Below are positions 20,814-25,859 of a stretch of 25,859 nt of DNA, piece by piece; within the stretch, counting starts at the first letter, position 1; each line of letters starts with the position of its first letter. The position numbers and the translations under genes were made by a program. The DNA comes from Mycoemilia scoparia. Its lineage: Eukaryota; Kickxellomycota; Kickxellomycetes; Kickxellales; Kickxellaceae. A model generated the notes under the pieces. That model did not search any database. It was not told the DNA's origin and saw only the letters and a program-made list of their open reading frames with translations. Location of the stretch: NCBI GenBank assembly GCA_027575805.1, contig JANBPU010000228.1:1-25859 (forward strand), in the 5' to 3' direction.

Positions 20814-21275
20814 ATGGTAGGTGTTTTCGACCTATGCACAAGAGTCCAAAATGGCTTCAGAGCCAGACTAGCTAAAATTGCCGTTCCCGAGACCAAGTTA
20901 AATCTGGCTGTTTCCCGTGTCCTGTACCAGCAGGGCTTTATCTCTGCGGTTTCCAGGGGCACATTCCGCGGAATTGACCCAGAGTATACAGAAACTACAA
21001 ATTTCAATGTTGCCGAGCGTAGACTTTGGCTAACACTCAAATACTATCGCGATGCGCCAGTACTCAAGCAGATGAGCTGTATATCTAAGCCGTCAAGAAA
21101 GGTTAACTGCACCGCCAAGGAATTGCGCCATTTATTGATCGGGCGCCCAGCTGGCGTTGTTAAGCCCATCATTCCTGGAGAGATCATTGTAGTCTCTACA
21201 ATTAAGGGCATCATGGAAATCAACGAGGCCGTCCAGCAGAACATTGGTGGTGCGATGTTGGCCCGGGCTCGCTAG
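20814..21275 (+). CDS. MRPS8: Mitochondrial small-subunit ribosomal protein S8 (uS8m)
   Basis: One exon, 153 aa (yeast Mrps8 is about 155). The N-terminus LCTRVQNGFRARLAKIAVPE matches the S8 start, in which a small helix contacts 16S-type rRNA. It continues with VLYQQGFISAVSRG, RRLWLTLKYYRDAPVLKQMSCI, SKPSRK, and the C-terminal GEIIVVSTIKGIMEINEA, where S8 proteins have G-G-E/V-x-C-like segments. Divergence from cytosolic uS8 and similarity to yeast Mrps8 (VGLKYRENKPVL, ISKP, IMDINEA) place it in the mitochondrial ribosome. No clear cleavable presequence is visible, as in other fungal members. Confidence 0.93.
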   Translation: MVGVFDLCTRVQNGFRARLAKIAVPETKLNLAVSRVLYQQGFISAVSRGTFRGIDPEYTETTNFNVAERRLWLTLKYYRDAPVLKQMSCISKPSRKVNCTAKELRHLLIGRPAGVVKPIIPGEIIVVSTIKGIMEINEAVQQNIGGAMLARAR

Positions 21276-22093
21276 GCACAGTCTGCCACAAAAGCTTGAT
21301 CTCTGATATCTTGGTTCAAGCATTTTTGTATAATATCCAATACATATTTCATTATTCGAATAAAACTAGACATAATGCTTGAACTTGGATCCATGTTGCT
21401 TGACTAGTTTCATATGGCCAATTATTTTTGAGCAGTGGCCCTTTAATAATAATAAACAGTGGTCATCCATTTAGCAATGATCATCTCTATAATCGCTGAA
21501 TACCAAAAGGCGCCTTCAAAAAATATCGCTCGTATGGCAAGTTCTCTATCAAAAGGGAATCAGCCTGTACCCTCATGCTTCCTATTAATTGGGATTATAA
21601 GTCATATATTTTAGGCTGGTATTGGAGAGATTGTTTTGATACACTTTTAGAGGAGAGACCCTACTAATACATTAATGATAGTCGGTACACTTTATTCTGT
21701 GAGGTTCTAGTGTTTACTCAAAGACATAGTGAGTGACAGAGTCTTGAGGTTCTTGCATTTTTCTGCTCAAGCCAAGGTACCGACCAGTCTCCAGCATATT
21801 GACACAAGTTTGTGGTATGCTTTATATTTCTTCGAGAACCACTAGTCAAAATCAACATCTTGGCGTCAAAAGATCTCAATGCCAGCCAATAATAACCGTA
21901 GCTCTTATGGTATATTTACATCTTTTGCTTGAAACCTGATTAGAAATTTATTGCAATCACAAGGCCTAATCAAAACAAACATCAGAGGTTTCTAAATCCA
22001 CGCCACTACCCTGCCCATTTCTATTCATTTCTCTGCAAAAACTCTTTCTAAACAACCCACCAATTAGTATTATTTTTCGCTTTAATTTATCTA
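21276..22093. other. Intergenic between MRPS8 and CSE1
   Basis: 818 nt including repeat copy E (21411-21665). The rest, including the CSE1 promoter, is AT-rich without recognisable content. Confidence 0.5.
21411..21665 (+). mobile_element. Dispersed repeat copy E (module 1 joined to module 2)
   Basis: Module 1 (about 21411-21537) begins CATATGGCCAATTATTTTTG and ends with GCCTTCAAAAAATATCG then CGTATGG. It contains CATCCATTTAGC and TACCAAAAGGCGCC. Module 2 follows without a spacer: GGCAAGTTCTCTATCAAAAG, then CTGTACCCTCATGCTTCC, then ACACTTTTAGAGGAGAGACC at the right end. This is the most compact copy carrying both modules. Confidence 0.7.
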
Positions 22094-25000
22094 ATGACAA
22101 TGCAGACACCCGTTTCGGTTGAAGCTCTAACAGCAGCTCTTCAAGGATCGCTTTCTCCACAAGCCGATATCCGCAAAAAAGGTACGTCATACTCACTGCA
22201 AAACCAATTTGCCAGAATGTGCTTGCTGCATCGCAAGACAATGCTAATACGCCTCCTCTCCCCAACTCCCTTTAGCCGAGCAGCAGCTGTCCCAGCTGGA
22301 AAATGCACCCAGCTTTGCAGGCTCTCTGGTCAACGTCATAAGGACCTCGAACGACACTACAATTAGCTTTGCTGCTGCCCTGTTCTTTAAAAATTACATC
22401 AAAAGGCTTTGGCCACAGGTAAAGTCAAAACAGCAAGTGATGTATCTGCATCCCCTGCAATTATTTGCACATTCTTACCCTCTTTGCTGTCATTTCAAAT
22501 AGAATGAGGACACCGAAGACCGCATTTCAAAGCAAGACCGCGACAATATCAAGGCCGAAATCATAAACCTGCTTATTTCATTGCCCCCACAGCTTCAGCT
22601 GCAGATCAGCGAAGCCATGTCTGTCATTGCTGACAATGATTTCCCCGGAAACTGGCCAAACTTAATTCAGGAGCTAACATCCAAGCTCACTCGCGACAAC
22701 TACAAAATCAACAATGCTATACTTCAAGCTATCCACACAGTGCTCAAGAGGTGGAGGTCAGAATTCAGAACTGACCTACTCTTCACAGAAATCAAGTTTG
22801 TCTTGGAGCAATTCTGCAGCCCTTTTATGGAGTTCTTCTTTTCGACCCATGACCTCATTATTGCTCATGGAAAGGAAAAGGATGCTATATCCATCCTTCT
22901 CAAGGCAGTGACACTCTTGTGTAACATCTACTACGATCTCAATTGTCAAGATCTACCGGAATTCTTTGAGGACAACATGGCAAAGTTCATGGAAAAGTTC
23001 CACTTCTACCTGACCTACACAAATGACCTGGTAGAAAGCGACGTACGTCTATTTCCTACCTGTATGATGAATCAACGTACATGCCTTGAGCACTATAGCA
23101 ATCCAATCTTATGACTTTATAATTATTTAGGACGATGAAAAGCCAGGCGAAATCGAGGAAATCAAGGCAGCAATATGCGAGATCCTCACTTTATATGCCC
23201 AACGCTACGAGGAGGACTTTAAGCAGCTCCCCCAGTTTGTACAAACGGTGTGGAGTATGCTTACTTCTGTTGGTGCAGAAGCAAAATACGATACAGTAAG
23301 ATCCTGAATCTATTTCACTATATCTGCTGTGGGCAAAAGAGGGGTGTCAAAGTACATGTTCTAATCAATCTTTTACTTTTAGCTTGTATGCAAGGGTATT
23401 AACTTCTTGGCCACTGTTGTCAAAAACCCACGCCACAAAGATCTCTTTGCATCCTCCGAGGCACTGTCTCTTATATGCCAGAAGATCATATTGCCCAATA
23501 TGGTTCTCTCTACCACTGACGAAGAGCTATTCGAAGATGACCCTATGCAGTATGTTCAGCGCGATTCCGATGGATCTGAAGTCGATACACGACGCAAGGC
23601 CGCTTCCGACCTTGTCCGCGGTCTCCTTGATCAATTCAACCAGGCGACTACCCAGGCAATGAGCCAATACGTCCAAATCAACCTTCAGAATTACCAGAAA
23701 AACCCCTCGGAAAACTGGAAGGACAAAGATGTTGCCATCTTTATGGTTTTTGCTGTTGCAATCCTCAAGTCCAACCACCTCATCGGCGTGACTGAGGTTA
23801 ACAGCCAGGTCAACATTTCTGACTTTTACCAAACCCAGATTTTGCCACATCTACGTGATGTCAGCTCCGATTCTTCAGCCCCAATCCTGAAAGCTAGTGC
23901 GCTCAAGTATGTCTTGAGCTTCCGCAACCAGCTTGGTCTTTCAGAGCTGTCTGAGGCCCTTGGTTTGCTAACCAACCACCTGGCTCATCCCGATCCAGTT
24001 GTGAGTACTTATGCAGCTATAACGATCGAGCGCATCCTGGTTCTGAAGAAAAACGGCCAGCTGTTGTTTGGTCCACAGGACATACAAAGCAAGGCCCCTC
24101 AGATACTTGAACACATCTTCAACAATATCGAGCGCGCACCAAACCCACAGAAGCTCGCCGAAAACCACCACTACATGAAGACTGTTATGCGTGTCATCCT
24201 TGCCAGCAGATCCAACATCTCGCCACTTGCCCCCATTTCTTTGGAAAAGCTGTCGTCCATACTGCAACTTGTTTCGACCAACCCTTCAAACCCACACTTC
24301 AACCACTTCTTGTTCGAATCCATTGGGTCTCTGGCAAGATTTGCTTGTACTGCAAACCCCCAGGCCATCGAATCCTTTGAAGGCAAGCTGTTCCCGATTT
24401 TCCAGTATATACTTCAGGCAGATGTTTCTGAGTTCATGCCCTATGTTTTCCAGATTCTGGCCCAACTTCTATCGATTCACGATCCAAGCAAAGGCCTGCC
24501 CGAAGCCTATATTTCTCTTCTTGGACCACTTTTGAATCCAACCCTGTGGGAAGCTCAGGGAAACCGCCCCGCACTCGTACGCCTACTCCAGAGCTACCTT
24601 CAGATAGGCGCTGTCCAGCTGGCAGAAGGCAACCACCTTAACCCTATCCTTGGTATATTCCAGAAGCTAGTTGCCTCCCGTGCCAGTGACCACCATGCCT
24701 TCAATCTATTGGTAGCAGTGACAATATACACACCGTTACCCGTTCTAAAGCAATACATCAAGCCGATCATGAACTTGCTACTTAACCGCTTGCAGGGCAG
24801 CCGTACTACCAAATTCACCCGTATCTTCTGTCATTATATCGGTGTTTTCTTCTGCATTAATCTTGATAAGGATCAGTCTAGTGGCGAAGATGGTGTAACT
24901 GCCCTGGTGACCGCAGTCGATTCTATCCAGCCCTTGCTGTTTTTGAACGTATTCAAGGGGGTCCTTCTTGAGGCCATACCATCTGTCCTTGGACAAGTTG

Positions 25001-25413
25001 AGCGTAAAGCCACGATTATTGGGTATGGAGCTTTTGCTACGTCCAACCTTGTACTGTCTTCACCCCAGTATTCTGCTGAAGTTGGTCCTCTTCTAAAACA
25101 GATCGTGGACTTGATCGAGGACCCCAAGGTCAAAGAGACAAAGGCTAAGGCCGATGCATCAACTGGTGCCTCAGACGAACATGATGATGACCTTAGAACC
25201 TTGGAAATCGAGGAATCCGGATATCAGGCATCCTATGCTCGTCTTGCTACACTTGGGGATGTCAAACTTGACCCAGTGCCAACAATCACGGCCAAACCTC
25301 ACCTGTGGCTTGGCGCTCGACTTAAGGCTGTATCCAATAATCCCAAGCTCCAGGAAGGTGTTAACTCTTTGAAGCCCGAGTACCAACAAATCATACAGTC
25401 TTATATTGGTTAA
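22094..25413 (+). CDS. CSE1: Exportin-2 (Cse1/CAS), importin-alpha re-export receptor
   Basis: Five exons: 22094-22181, 22276-22418, 22503-23042, 23131-23295, 23383-25413, all GT-AG and in phase, giving 988 aa (yeast 960, human 971). This HEAT-repeat karyopherin carries importin-alpha back to the cytoplasm with Ran-GTP. The importin-beta N-terminal domain is at about 27-105 (IRKKAEQQLSQLENAP). The family landmarks SVIADNDFPGNWPNLI, FCSPFMEFF and FLATVVKNPRHKDLF are present. The Cse1-specific C-terminal domain follows, including QYVQRDSDGSEVDTRRKAA and ending IIQSYIG. The first four introns fall in the first third; the rest is one long exon. No disruption is seen. Confidence 0.97.
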
Positions 25414-25859
25414 ACTCAGCAAAAGTCCCAAGTTGTGATCTGCATCATGTATCCACTTTGTCGTAGTAGTTAAAAAATGCATGAGTATTTATTCTCATGC
25501 AAAAATAAATATTTTTTCAAGCAACTTAGCATATAGTTAATAATTTTTGAAGAATGCTTTTTGGTGGCTAATGACTATAGGGACAGTCACAGCCAAATGC
25601 GCGATCATAGTCTGTTAGCAAATGTCACTCTTCAAAAATAATTGCCCATATTGGGGTTTTTAAAGTTGATCGCTATGCAATGTCGTAATTATAGCTCTAC
25701 CTAATGGTGTCCATTAATCTCATATAAAAGTCTTTCCTTTAGAAGTGTACTGGAACAATCTCTCCAATGCTCCCCAAAAAGCTATGACTTATGGGCCAAA
25801 TTTTCATGAATGTATCAGGGCACAGGATTGTTCCCTTTTGACAAAGAACCAGCCATATG
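25414..25859. other. Downstream of CSE1, mostly repeat copy F
   Basis: After the CSE1 stop there are about 115 nt of AT-rich 3' sequence, then a dispersed repeat copy that reaches the window end. No gene is seen. Confidence 0.6.
25531..25859 (-). mobile_element. Dispersed repeat copy F, inverted and with modules in swapped order
   Basis: Module 1 (25531-25652) has the clearest inverted ends: ATATAGTTAATAATTTTTGA at the left, and ATATGGGCAATTATTTTTGA as the reverse complement of the right. Inside, in minus sense, are CATTTGGCTGTGACTGTCCC and CACCAAAAAGC. Module 2 (about 25731-25859, reaching the window edge) reads, in minus sense, TCAAAAGGGAAC, TGTGCCCTGATACATTC, then ACACTTCTAAAGGA. In minus sense module 2 precedes module 1, the opposite of copies D and E. 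Confidence 0.7.

Noticed and set aside
1..25859. tRNA genes, CRISPR arrays, biosynthetic or defence gene clusters
   Set aside because: No tRNA B-box-like sequence in a clover-leaf context, no regular spacer repeats, and every gene with a recognisable identity belongs to a common eukaryotic family, nearly all housekeeping.

Overview
This window looks like nuclear DNA from a fungus, probably an early-diverging filamentous lineage; I cannot name the taxon. Eleven protein-coding genes are supported, all eukaryotic and nearly all housekeeping. Most are split by short introns (36 in total, mostly about 70-130 nt, GT-AG with two GC-AG exceptions). The ribosomal protein L11 has fungal-type wording, and an Arp2/3 subunit and an animal-length clathrin heavy chain are present. 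No tRNA, rRNA, CRISPR array, prokaryotic operon or viral gene was seen.

Layout, left to right: repeat-rich DNA (1-1039); a CUE-domain protein with a clathrin-box-like motif and NPF motifs (minus, 1040-2635); clathrin heavy chain (plus, 3487-8783), divergent from it; an HDHD1/PUDP-like HAD phosphatase (minus, 9058-10605); an AANAT-type GNAT acetyltransferase (minus, 11449-12064); ribosomal protein L11 (plus, 12574-13587), whose first coding exon is only the start codon; proteasome ATPase Rpt4 (minus, 14019-15624); Arp2/3 subunit ARPC3 (minus, 16080-16917); a TBC1D20/Gyp8-type Rab GAP (plus, 17415-19370); spliceosomal SmB (minus, 19700-20353); mitochondrial ribosomal protein S8 (plus, 20814-21275); exportin-2/Cse1 (plus, 22094-25413); and a final repeat copy running to the window end.

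The genes do not form a pathway cluster, with one possible exception. The CUE protein combines a ubiquitin-binding fold, a polybasic stretch, a clathrin-box-like LIDFD and two NPF motifs, and it shares an 851-nt divergent intergenic region with clathrin heavy chain. That is the best candidate for an undescribed function: a ubiquitin-reading clathrin/EH adaptor.

The second layer of structure is a dispersed, degenerate repeat family with at least six copies in 26 kb. One module is MITE-like, about 110-125 bp with imperfect terminal inverted repeats of about 25 bp. A second module of about 130 bp usually accompanies it. One copy lies inside an intron of the HAD gene and accounts for that intron's unusual length.
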